Part shown: piece by piece, positions 21,963-32,235 of the stretch
Layout: each line of letters opens with the position of its first letter
How positions within the stretch are numbered: the first letter of the stretch is position 1
Origin: Acheta domesticus
Taxonomy: Eukaryota > Arthropoda > Insecta > Orthoptera > Gryllidae
DNA: 64,000 nt
Direction: 5' to 3'
NCBI GenBank assembly: GCA_031308135.1
Contig: JAHLJT010004567.1
Coordinates: forward strand, 135,856,991 to 135,920,990
The notes under the pieces: model-generated
Databases searched by the model: none
What the model saw: the letters and a program-made list of their open reading frames with translations, nothing else
What the model was told of the DNA's origin: nothing
Translations under genes and position numbers: made by a program

Positions 21963-22775
21963 GGAGCATGTGAACATTTGCTAAAATTAATATTGAATAA
22001 TTACTGAAATAAATATATATTGAAAATGAATAATTACTGAAATAAATATATATTTAAAAAATATAAATTTCACTCGAGAAAGCTGGTTTCAAAACAGTCC
22101 CGGTTCTACATTTATGGTGGCCCCAGATTTCCTGCACCAACGGGTAAACGGGAAATGTAATTTTCTTCAAATGATCTTATCGAATAATCCAATTTGAAAT
22201 AAACTATATGGTCTTCAAAAGAATGTAGGATTGGATTAAATTATTACATTAACAACGAGTTACTTTGCCTCCATGAACAGCACAGACATCAAGTTTCGCT
22301 CTCATTTCTGCAAGCGTTCGTTTCATTTTTCCGAGCTTCATGACGTATTGGTCACTGGACGGATCGGTTCTCTGACAGGCTGCACCTGGTCTGCCAATTT
22401 TTCAATACGAACCGTTCATCAATCTTGATATGACAAGCAAGCCTTGTTTCTGGGTTCTGTTACACATCTACGATCAAAAATTGAAAGCTCTTTCATACCA
22501 AAAGTTTTTATTTCTCAAACGACACAGAAAACAGAAAATGAAAAATAGAAGAAAAATGTAACTATGCAGATTTACGAAGAATAATTTTGCCTCTAACCTG
22601 TATCAATTTTGCTCCTAACGTCTGTATGTCGCAGGAATTTCTCTAGTCTAGACTATCTCTTAGCAGTCCAGACTATCTCTTAAACGTAATACGTGTCTCC
22701 ACTTTCATTAAGTACATTCCCATTGATTTACGATTTATCGTATTATGGGATAAACGATATTATACTATACATTTT
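21963..22775. other. AT-rich non-coding stretch
   Basis: A 27-base duplication (AATAATTACTGAAATAAATA-type) lies at 21990-22060. No supported gene. Confidence 0.45.
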
Positions 22776-23020
22776 GGTGCCTGTACACTAGAGAGTAGCT
22801 AGCGCGAGCTAGTCTCGAGAGAAGCTCGCAATACCCTGTCCACTTGCGAGCGATTCGCAGAAATTTCTGCCTCTCGAGAGTGCACTCGCCGCGCCTTCTC
22901 GAGATTACCTCTCACATGCCTTCTACTGGAGAGCAGTAGGCTCGCGATGGAGATACGGGAGTTAAGATGGAGGCGAAGACGAGAGCAGCGACGGCTTTCC
23001 TTACTTAATTTTCTCTTAAT

Positions 23021-23218
23021 TTGCTTCTTGCAAAACAAGCAAAGTACTCGGCAAGAAAGTGGATTGATCATGAACCACAAATGAATTATTGTTCGACACT
23101 TTTCAAAGAATTTGAAATCCAGTATGCGCGACATTTTAGACGCACATTGTTTAACCTAACCTCAAAATTTCAAGAATACGCACAAAAGGTGGTTTCTACT
23201 GGTAGGTTACTTTTTTAA
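23021..23218 (+). pseudogene. Harbinger-like transposase N-terminal fragment
   Basis: 65 codons from a TTG to TAA. ARKWIDHEP, then STLFKEFEIQ, HFRRTLFNLTSKFQEY resemble the W..R...STLFKEFEIED..HFRRTFRMSP..F family pattern known at the start of PIF/Harbinger transposases. The catalytic DDE region is absent. Upstream the frame is closed by stops. Identification is by motif memory only and should be treated as tentative. Confidence 0.45.
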
Positions 23219-23449
23219 AGATTTTACTTGAATAGCAAATAGAAATAATGACATAATAGGGGCCCAAGAGTAATTTTTTACTTAATTGATTCTGTAAAAT
23301 ATGAATTTTCTTCATACGTTTTCATATAGTTACGTATAAACTGAGTAATATATGTAGAACAGAGAGTTATGTAAAGCTACGAAAAATATATTTCGATATT
23401 TCAACGTCAATTCATGTTTTGTGGTGACTTGATACCAAAAAATTGTTGT

Positions 23450-23720
23450 TTTTTTTTCATTTATTTTCAAAACGTCCGTCCGTGCACTTGTCTGAACAAC
23501 ACTAGTGCCTAAACTTTTCGAACGATTTTTCCCAAAATGAATATTCCCCGGTCGATCTGGCCCGACCCGAAGCTCTGTGATTTTGAAAAAAATTCTTTAA
23601 ATTTTGAGGGTATTTTACATGAAGCCCATGGCACATTTTCAAAATTTTCTTTCAATTTCGTGGAATACGTACGTGAAAAACAGTGAAATACGTACGAGAG
23701 TCGGTGCCATTCCATAGCAC
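23450..23720 (-). repeat. Dispersed repeat family X, central fragment (nested)
   Basis: On the - strand this reads GATCGACCGGGGAATATTCA, then ATCGTTCG..TTTAGGC, then GGACGGACG, matching 50105-50200. Beyond it, the TGAAGCCC / GTATTTTACATGAAG-type block also matches around 50050 in the same order. Confidence 0.7.
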
Positions 23721-24191
23721 TAATTTACTTCAATGATATATTTCATTTCTTGTGCAATTTTAACTAGTGCATCGTCTTTTCCCTCCATTACCAAGACGGA
23801 AATGCTGTACCACAGAACAAAAGAACCCTCATTTAAGATCAGACGCGTTGTCTGCTTATCATTTGTTATTGAAATACGTGGGATTTTCTCTCATTTATTT
23901 TATTATATTGTCCTTTTCTCATCTGCCCACTGCTTGGTAGCGACCACAGTGAGAGAACAAACACCGAAAAATCGCAAACGCTCTCAGGCACTTTCAGCAT
24001 GTTTCGAATGCTGAGAGCAAGTCACTGCGAGTCCTCGCACAGGCATGTCCACTAGCGAGTAGTTCAGATGGCAACCGCTCTCCGCGAGCATCACATTGCT
24101 CTCGGTTGCCTTCTCTCAGAACTGTGTCCATTGGCGAGACATGCTCTCGACACAAACTCGCGAGAGCGTAGCTCTCAAGTGGACACGCACC

Positions 24192-25130
24192 TTTATACAT
24201 TATTATACGTTACATTATACGCTTTCCGTATAATGCGATTTATCGTATTATTATTTGTTCGCCTTATAGTGCTACCTACAAAATTTCATACAATGCTGTC
24301 CGAGGACTCACGGCACCTCTTGAAGTTCCAAATCATCGGCGAGTTTTGAATATTGTGGACTTCCACCAGATTATTAACAAAATATTTATAATGTATCGCA
24401 ATGGTATTTGAAAACATTTGAAGACATTTGTGAAAAAAGTTTTTTATTAAAATTCAGAGTTCAAAGATATCACAAGTCAATTGCTGAGATGTTATTGTGG
24501 AGATGATATTAAGACAAAAATGAACAAATTTTCAGTATTTTTTACAGTTTCTTCAGAAAAATAATAAAAGTTCATATTTTTTCTAGTTATTATCTGCACA
24601 AATCTTAAGAATAACATTTGTAATAATGTTTGCAGAGATAACAGTTTTTAAGTAAAAAATGTAAAGCACGCTTACATCTAACACGTTTTGTTTGTTTTTT
24701 CTAGTTGTAACAAGCTCTTTTCTGTATATATATATAAACGTTGTATTTCTTCAAATCTATCTTAAAACAACTTAATTAAATTAATGTATACAAATAATTA
24801 AAAAAGTACAGCAATTATTATATTTGGGTTGAGATGTTGTGTGTGACTTCGTAAAACAAAAGTGTTAAATTCTTGGTTAAAAAACAATTGGTCGAGAGAG
24901 ACTTAAGTCTTTAATGTAAAGCGAAAAGCAACCAAAGAAGAAACGAAAAGATGAAAGGGATGTCAATGTCTACAAACGACACGAAAACGTTTTTATTTAA
25001 CTTGAGGGCTTTCCAAAGCAAGTTTATGTTAACCACTCGCCAAAATTCCTTAACAAATTGGGAAATGGTGTTCTCCAAATCCATAATGCAGGCGGCCAAT
25101 TAAAACGCCACTCACTCGAGGGCGGAATTC
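24192..25130. other. AT-rich non-coding stretch
   Basis: Nothing recognised. CGATTTATCGTATTAT occurs here (24237) and just left of the Harbinger-like element (22731), suggesting that the element inserted into an older repeat. Confidence 0.45.
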
Positions 25131-25169
25131 GATGAGTTTGAACCTCCCAGGCGGGCGGCGATGGCCCTC

Positions 25170-25320
25170 GCCCCCTCCCACGCCCCCTCCCTCGGCCCCT
25201 CACACGACCCCTCCCTCGACCCCTCCCCCGACCCCTCCCTCGACCCCTTCCACGCCCCCTCTCTTGCCCCCTCCCTCGCCAGCTCCCTCGCCCCCTGTCA
25301 CGACCCCTCCCTCGCCCTCG
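25170..25320 (+). repeat. Imperfect 12-bp C-rich repeat
   Basis: Tandem variants of CCCCTCCCTCGA, about twelve units with irregular spacing. Confidence 0.8.
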
Positions 25321-25770
25321 CTCTTTCGGCTCGCTTCACCTCATCGGCCCCGACCGATCGCCCGGCCCGCGCGCGGTCTCGTTCCGACGCGGCACGTCCG
25401 GCCCCGCCCATCAGCCCCTGCGCCCACCTAGGCCCGGCTCTTTACTCGTCCCAGATATCCTCGTTCGCCACCGCTCTCATCTCCTCGTTTCTCCCCATTC
25501 CTTCTCTACGTTATCAGCTGTCCGCTCCCCGCCTTTCGCACCCCGTCACTCGCCACTCATCTCTCGCAACTCGCCACTGCAAAATGCCAGAAGATGACAT
25601 GCCAATGATATGTGAGTTGAATAATGGATTACCTACCACATGCCCTAGAAGATTGTAACATTTATTCTGAGACATGTGATCTAAATTATATCCAAAATTG
25701 CGCCAATTTCAATAACATTTTCAATTCGCACGAAAAAGATGGTCGCTCGGATTCTCCATCCGAATCCCGC

Positions 25771-25929
25771 CACTCGCACCCAGCCACTCGCACCCAGCCA
25801 CTTGCACCCAGCCACTCGCACCCAGCCACCCGCACCCAGCCACTCGCATCCAGCCACTCGCGCCCAGCCACTCGCATTCAGCCACTCGCGCCCAGCCACT
25901 CGCATTCAGCCACTCGCGCTCAGCCACTG
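25771..25929 (+). repeat. 14-bp minisatellite
   Basis: About eleven tandem copies of CACTCGCACCCAGC with substitutions in positions 3-10. Since 14 is not a multiple of 3, the reading frame cycles, yet stops are avoided in several frames, which explains the overlapping open frames. Confidence 0.92.
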
Positions 25930-26487
25930 GTTTCCTGCATTTCCCACCTCTCGTTCCACTTTGTTACAGTCCGTTCGTTCGTGCCTCCTGGCCTCAAATT
26001 CTCCCTTTCCCATAACCCGCTGCTGCCCATATTTCATTCCTATGCGCCCCTCCCACGCCAGCGGTTCCGGCGCGCGCGCCCGTCCTCCCCCACGTGACCC
26101 TCTTTCCCGTCCCCCCTCGGGACGCGCGACCGCCGAGTTCAATTATCGTGGTCGTGGTCGCGCTCGCGCGCAAGTGACCGCGAAGGGGCTGCGCAGGGGC
26201 GGGCACTGGGGTGAGGACGAACGGGGGGAGGCGCCGAAGGCGGCAGTCGTTTTGTTAGAGTAGACTGTGGAGGCGCCTGGGAAGGCCACGTGTGTCGACG
26301 AGAAAAAGGCATTGACAGTGAACAGCGAAAGAAGATCGCTTAAACGAGTTCGAAGGCGATTTGAGTTCTTCTGGAAGAGGCTTTGAGAGATGCTTCTACC
26401 ACAGACAAGTATGCGGTAGAAATTGGAAAGAATGTTAGTACTAACGAGAAAGCATTCAACAATGTTGTTCTGAAACAATTTCTTTGA

Positions 26488-26649
26488 TCAATTATTCTCT
26501 TTTATTTATCTTTCATTTAAGTACAGCTTGCCACAACTCAACGAATGAACATTAGATGGAATGTATCCCTGCATTATAATTGACTATACTTACGACAACC
26601 TCCTTTCCTTTATTTCCGATTAATGATTCAGCAGCAGTGGAGAAGTCGC
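26488..26649 (+). repeat. 162-bp direct repeat, copy 1
   Basis: 162 bases repeated at 27455-27616 at the same length with about six substitutions (about 96% identity). Shared text includes ATTAGATGGAATGTATCCC and GATTCAGCAGCAGTGG. No terminal repeats are visible. Confidence 0.9.
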
Positions 26650-27454
26650 ATATTTCTAATATCGACTTCCTATTTCTGGTTTCTCCTCGTCCGCGTCAGC
26701 GGTATACGTAGTCGTGACGATGGTCAGTTAGTGGAATCCTCGTGCCGCCATCGTAATTGAGGTGGGCGCGGGCGGGGCGCGGGCGGGGCGCGGGTTGGGC
26801 GCGGGCGGGCCACTCGCCTCGGGGAGCTCCAAAGGCCTCGACGCTGCAATGAACGACACCCCGGGGGGCTGGCGCTCCCCCGCAGCGCCTCGTCCTCTCC
26901 GCCGTCCTCACTCTCAACCTCGCGTTTGCGCTCTCCTTCGCTCTGACCCTCACTCTTCTTCTCGCATTCGCACTCTCCTTCCACCTTTCCAGTGCTCACA
27001 CTCTCTCGTGACACCTCTCTCTTTATCCTTCGTTCTCACCCTCTACTCGTCATTGTCTTCAGCTAATTCAAGTAATGGTTTTCAGCTTCTGATTTCATGT
27101 AGGTCCGATTTTCGTCCAGTTTCCCTGATCCATTGAGGAAATGCTGAGAATACCTGTATTTTAGTTCTGGACATAAAGATAAATGTCGTTTCCTAATGCG
27201 CATGTAATGCCTTCCTTTTCTAGTTGTGGTAGGATTAGATCCGAGAGTGTGAATTGCTATTTTGTTGGCAATACAAAAAAATTTCAGTTCGTTAACCGAT
27301 GCAAATAAGTTTTCTTTAACACATGAGGGAAATGTCTACTGTAGTTGGTACTATTATTCTCATACAACTAGGTGTAGTAAAAATGTGGAGAAAATATTCT
27401 CGAGCTAAAAAAAAAGTGCGCAGATTATAGCCCTATCCCACACGTCACAGAAGT
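26650..27454. other. Spacer between direct repeats, GC-rich at 26750-26960
   Basis: Contains GGGCGCGGGCGGGGCGCGGG-type tandem at 26763-26805 and a CT-rich tail. No supported gene. Confidence 0.45.
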
Positions 27455-27616
27455 TCAATTATTCTCTTTTATTTATCTTTCATTTAATTACAGCTTACCA
27501 CAACTCAATGAATGAACATTAGATGGAATGTATCCCTGCATTATAACTGATTATACTTACGACAACCTCCTTTCCTTTATTTCCGATTAATGATTCAGCA
27601 GCAGTGGGGAAGTCGC
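27455..27616 (+). repeat. 162-bp direct repeat, copy 2
   Basis: Second copy of the unit at 26488-26649, gap-free, same orientation, 967 bases downstream. Confidence 0.9.
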
Positions 27617-28327
27617 TGTTCTTCGACAAAAAAAAAATCAAATCAAGTCCTCTCCTTCGTGCTTTCCTACCCTTCATCTACGCCTTTTCCTTCATTGTCG
27701 CTCGTCTCTAGTTCACTTCTGCATCCTCACTGCCTATTTTGACCCTCTTCCCATTTTCTCCGTCTCTGGCGTACGCACCGCCGATATTTCCTTCCCCTCT
27801 AGTAGACTCGAAAGGTTCATAGCGTTGCATGACAATGCCACAACCCCGCTCTGTCCGCAAGACACACAAAGTCCCGCGGAACTTTTGGGTGGTAGGTAAC
27901 TTCTGGAGACTCCGTTCTCTTCCACCGACTTCCACCTTTTATCCAACATGAAAACTCACCACGAGAAGTGAGTTTGGGCACAGACGACAGCATTATAGAA
28001 GTGAAAACGTGGGTGTATGAGGGCAAAGAAGTCAACAATTTTATCACACTTTCCGTTATGTTGTGAAAGTGCCGTGAAAACCCTCAGGACAACTGAAACT
28101 GACAAATTATAGTGACTATTATTATTATAAACTGAAAAATTATAGTGTGTTGTTTGTTTGTGTATGTAATGTTTGTGTACTTGGAAGTTATTCCATTGGC
28201 CATCCTTAAAAAATATGCTGAAAATGTTAGGATTTTGTTTAGTTGGCCTTGCCAGAAGATTTTACTTTCAAATGTTCAGCCACGGAGCCCCACAACAGGG
28301 GTAAATATTAGTACATTATGAAACGAT
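27617..28327. other. Non-coding stretch
   Basis: Nothing recognised. Confidence 0.45.
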
Positions 28328-28430
28328 GATGTAATGATGGGTATTAATACACGAGTGTGATATTACGATACGAGCGAGGTACGAGCGAGTATTGTAAACT
28401 TCACACGAGTGTATTAATACCCATTACATC
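28328..28430. repeat. Inverted repeat, possible MITE end
   Basis: GATGTAATG..GGTATTAATACAC at 28328-28352 pairs with GTGTATTAATACCCATTACATC at 28409-28430. The 56-base centre contains ACGAGCGAG twice. It directly precedes family V copy 2. Confidence 0.7.
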
Positions 28431-28431
28431 G

Positions 28432-29130
28432 AGTATACGGTACTTTTTCTACGACTTATGGTAACTTTTATAAGTTAAACGTCTCCACTGAATCGTTTCG
28501 TGGCAGTCGACATGCAAGATTCAGCCAAGGCCACGTAGCGGACACTACCCTACACCCGCAGTTGGCTTTGTTTTACCACAGCGCTTGCGAGCGATTACAA
28601 AGGTTGCGGCAATAATATTCCGACGTCACCATTTTCGTATTTTCTCTCATTTCTGGAAACGTCAACACCACCAGAAAGAACTACCATTCACTAAATATTT
28701 TAAACTAAAGAATTGGCCGGTTTTTAAGGACAACCACACGGCAGCAGCAAATAACACAAAACGGGTTGCGTTCAGATCATAACGTCACTCAAATGTTCTC
28801 TGTAATAACAACCACTGCGCTAGTCAAATAGGATTAAAATAAATTTACGATCCAATTTATTTTAAATAAAATGTCACGTAAAAATTACTACTGATAAAAG
28901 AAATTAAAACTGAGAAGCATAATATGATATTAAATGCAATTTTAATGTACACACTCCAACGAAACATTTACTGCACCGATTCTTAATGATTAATGAAGTA
29001 CCAATACTTGGTTTGTAAGCTTCTCAGTTATTGTTCAAGAACCTGTATCATATGAAAACTGTATCGAAATGGCTATCATTATGCAACTGGTTGCAGCCAA
29101 CCAATGACAGCATTATACAACGGGAGTAGA
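28432..29130 (+). repeat. Dispersed repeat family V, copy 2
   Basis: Collinear with 12879-13345 but with roughly 190 extra bases (about 28595-28790) between the CAGCCAAGGCCAC part and the GCGCTAGTCAAATAGGAT part. Either copy 1 is deleted or copy 2 carries an insertion. Ends with GACAGCATTATACAACG. Confidence 0.75.
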
Positions 29131-29450
29131 AAAAAATTATTATTATTTACTGATGGCTTTATCCAGGTAAGAGAATATGAAATGTAGGAATTGTTATGAA
29201 ATTGAATTCAATTTTGCCGGAAAATTAAATGGTAACAGGTGTTGTCATTGCCAACAATGCTATTTATTTTAAGAGCATCTTTCGATGGCTTAGCCCTCAT
29301 AATCAGTTTATAGTACAAGAAGACTAGCAAACAATTATTTAAACAATTAAAACAAAACATTAGGATTGAAAGATTACTAATAATTTTAAAAGCAGAATTA
29401 ACATTTTGTGAAATAAATATGAAAATAAAAAGACAAGAAAATAGGAGGTG
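29131..29450. other. AT-rich non-coding stretch
   Basis: Nothing recognised. Confidence 0.45.
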
Positions 29451-30895
29451 TTAAGGTGAGACGGTAGGCCCTATCCCATCAATGTTAAAACTAGCAACTT
29501 TGTGACCCATTTTCTCAGAAACTACTGAATAAATTTTAATGGATTTTGCACTACTTATTAAGAGATATATGAAGAGATTACTGATCCTCAGTTAAGTTGT
29601 TATCTCTTTTCTGAAGCGATTTAGTAATTTTTTTCCAAGAAACGAATTTTTTCCTCAAGAAAATGTGCAAAAAAAATCCTAACACATGGACTAGAGAAGT
29701 AATAATCACGATTGAGGATCCACATTCTTAGTATAACGTGGTTTATCAACAATAAAAATTTCATGCAGATAGCTTTAATAGTTTCGGAGATAATGGGGCA
29801 AACGTTTCAAAATTTTAACTTCTGAGAAAATGGCACTCAAAGTTTTCAGAGAAGCATATGTTAGGAAAACTTAGAATATTTTTCACTAGAGAGTAACTAC
29901 AGGCAGCCTACATCATAATAACAGGTTTCACTATCATTTATACCAGCCTGAGTTTTTCTTTTCTTCTTTCTTGCCTCCTTTGGCATTTGTTGGTCATCAT
30001 ATATTGCCTTCGCAATGCGTAATCTGTCAAGTTCTCTACAAATATCAGCATGAGTTTTTCCACGTGACACACGTAAGTTTTTCATAACTTCTCATACGGC
30101 ACAATTTCTATCATTATTTATTACAACAGATTCAGACACTCCCTAATTGTAAAGTTCTGATACCAACAAAAATATATTTTGGTATTCTTATACAAATGGT
30201 GTTCTTGAACGCCTCACATTCTGTATTTTGCCATGTAGCCATATTCTGAAAAGTTATGTTTTTACTTGTATTATTTTCAACTTCGGTATTTACACTACGT
30301 TTTTTTCCTTTTATACTCACTAGGAAGAGTTTCACATGCATTCGGACTCATGTTATCATTATTTTCGTGCTGCAAAGGATTTGATCTGACATGCTGATTT
30401 TCTTTGAAAATGTGTTGTTTAAAGATTCCTTTACATTTCGCCATTGTAGAACATATGAGACATTTATTTTAACTTTGTAGACTATAACACATCATAATTG
30501 TTAATAAATTTAACTTTACTATACAACAAAAACATCAAGTCAGTCTTCTATACGTGCGGAAAAATTGTTAACTAAATAAATGCATTTAGAAAAATTGGAC
30601 TATCGCACAGACTGTTCTATCAGCACCTGCAGACAAAAATCCTTTACAAAAGTAAACAAAAACTAGCTTTCTGACAAAATTATAACAAGAGATATAAGAC
30701 GTATGCGCGGAAGTACAGTAATATTGCAGTCTGACAGTTGTCAATGGAATCTTTAAAAATAAATTTCCTACACTTACAGACGGAATAAATCAATGAATTT
30801 GGTCTAGAAATGTTCATAAAATAACATATTATTTAATTATTCAAAAAAAGAAAATTCCATTTTTTTAAAAAAATTGGCCTACCGTCTCACCTTAA
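29451..30895 (-). mobile_element. TTAA-flanked DNA transposon (piggyBac- or Kolobok-type)
   Basis: TTAA at 29451-29454 and 30892-30895 flank a perfect 16-bp terminal inverted repeat GGTGAGACGGTAGGCC (29455-29470, and its complement at 30876-30891). Total 1445 bases with both target sites. TTAA duplications are known for piggyBac and Kolobok elements. The relic protein on the - strand does not show piggyBac motifs, so Kolobok is as likely. Too short to encode a complete transposase of either type, hence probably a deletion derivative. Confidence 0.8.
29897..30444 (-). pseudogene. Broken protein relic inside the TTAA element
   Basis: On the - strand an ATG at 30442-30444 starts MAKCKGIFKQHIFKEN..., which meets a stop after about 50 codons. 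The frame at 30132-30341 then overlaps it and continues with charged, Asn-rich sequence. A third frame (29897-30085) reads MKNLRVSRGKTHADICREL and then a basic ARKKKRKTQ tail before TAA. This last part resembles the basic C-terminal tails of Mutator-like/Kolobok-type proteins of insects, from memory only. No catalytic residues are identifiable. Confidence 0.35.
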
Positions 30896-31889
30896 AGCAT
30901 TTTTATATTACAACAATTTTTTGAATCTACGCAAGAAAGTGGATGAAATTGAATTGAACTTATGAAAACATTTTTTGTAACAGAAACATGAAATGTATGT
31001 TGAGCCGTTCCTTACTCTTTTTAAGTGCCAACGACATTTTACTTTCTTATACCGTTACATCTTACATCTTTCATCTTTCTTATACCGTGAGTACGACGTG
31101 GTCATTGTGGATATTTGAAAACCTTATGGCAGTGGCACTTCGAAAATTCATGCTCCTACGCGGATTTGAACACTTGCTTCGGGGAGTGAGAGGTCAGAAA
31201 TCTAAATGCCTCAAAATTTTAAATGTTGACCGGCGAAATACGCGAAAAGAGAGAATGTGATAGTTGTAAACTTTTTTTGTATTTCTGAACCGTTATTTTA
31301 TTTTTTTATTCTGCATTAAAGAACACATGCGCTATTTCATAAAACTTTAGTGAAACTCTGCTCATGGTCGTGATAATGAATCAATTCACCATACCTTTTA
31401 TTTAAATGCATTGGTGGTAGTAAGTGCAGGTTTGCCGTCATTTGGAAACAACTATAATTAAATTAATGTTAGGTACTGAATTGGAAATACAAGTATTATG
31501 GTACTTTGATTGAATTTACATAGGATGAAAAATGTTTCTCAGAATCGCCCTTCCACTTCCGCGAATAAGTATAAATTCTAATATGACAATAGCATATTAT
31601 ATCTAAATAACAAACAAAATTATCAGTCACTGGAGGTGCCCATCTGCCAAGTTCATTTGTATTTTCCTAAGAAATGGTTTATTGTTATAGCACATATTAA
31701 AACAGCACATATTTTCTCGCATTATTTAAAACTTTTCCACTTTTCGAAAATTCAGAAAATGAGCACTGCGCATTTAAAATGAGCACTGTGCATGACTCTA
31801 TCCAAGGAAAGAAATGAGTCAAACTATTGGTGCCATGTTATTAAGGTTTCGGCCAGATCAATCAGGGAAAATGATTTGCGGAGAAAACC
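30896..31889. other. AT-rich non-coding stretch
   Basis: No supported gene; the open frame at 30988-31260 (+) has no recognisable domain. Confidence 0.45.
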
Positions 31890-32235
31890 GTTTGAACGGT
31901 TTAGGCGCTAGCGTTGACCACAGACGGACATAGGCGAATACGGACTAGTAGACGGAAACGGTCAGAGATCACGGACACGGACGGACAGACTGACTGACTC
32001 AGTTGGTCACTGTCTGACAGACAGGGACACGAACATTCAGAGGGACACGGACGCACAGACGGAGAAACGGACTTATATTTGCCACAATCTAACTTTTTGG
32101 TATCAAGGACCCACAATACTTGGATTCTGACTACACAAGATGTTAAAGGAAGTAATTTACCACATACGGGAACACTATTTACGCACTTTTTAGATATCAG
32201 AGACCCACAATAGGATATTTTCTGATAAAAAATCA
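31890..32235 (+). repeat. Dispersed repeat family X, central part with GGAC expansion
   Basis: GTTTAGGCG, ACAGACGGACA, then TTTGGTATCAAGGACCCACAA, CTGACTACAC match 50157-50265 in order (GGTTTAGGCG, ACAGACGGACAGACAG, TCGGTATCAAGGTCCCACAA, CTGGCTACAC). Between the motifs, this copy has about 120 extra bases of GGACACGGACGGACAG-like repeats. A second, weaker copy of the GACCCACAA block follows at 32210. Confidence 0.7.

Larger units (their letters stand above)
22776..24191 (+). mobile_element. Probable PIF/Harbinger-type DNA transposon relic
   Basis: Ends are GGTGCCTGTACACTAGAGAG (left) and, reverse-complemented, GGTGCGTGTCCACTTGAGAG (right), an imperfect terminal inverted repeat. It is followed on both sides by sequence rich in CTCGCGAG, CTCTCGAG and similar motifs. 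TTT flanks both ends, consistent with a 3-bp target duplication. A transposase-like N-terminal fragment lies inside (23021-23218), and a family X fragment is nested at 23450-23720. The right half (23930-24191) is rich in the same CTCTCG/GAGAGC motifs as the left. Confidence 0.55.
25131..26300. other. C-rich/GC-rich block
   Basis: Strongly C-rich on the + strand, with two tandem arrays listed separately and a CpG-rich part at 26040-26230. All long open frames here are repeat products (Pro/Ser/Thr/His). No supported gene. Confidence 0.55.

Noticed and set aside
25771..25929. CRISPR-like array
   Set aside because: Units are directly adjacent 14-mers without unique spacers, in a eukaryotic context; a minisatellite.
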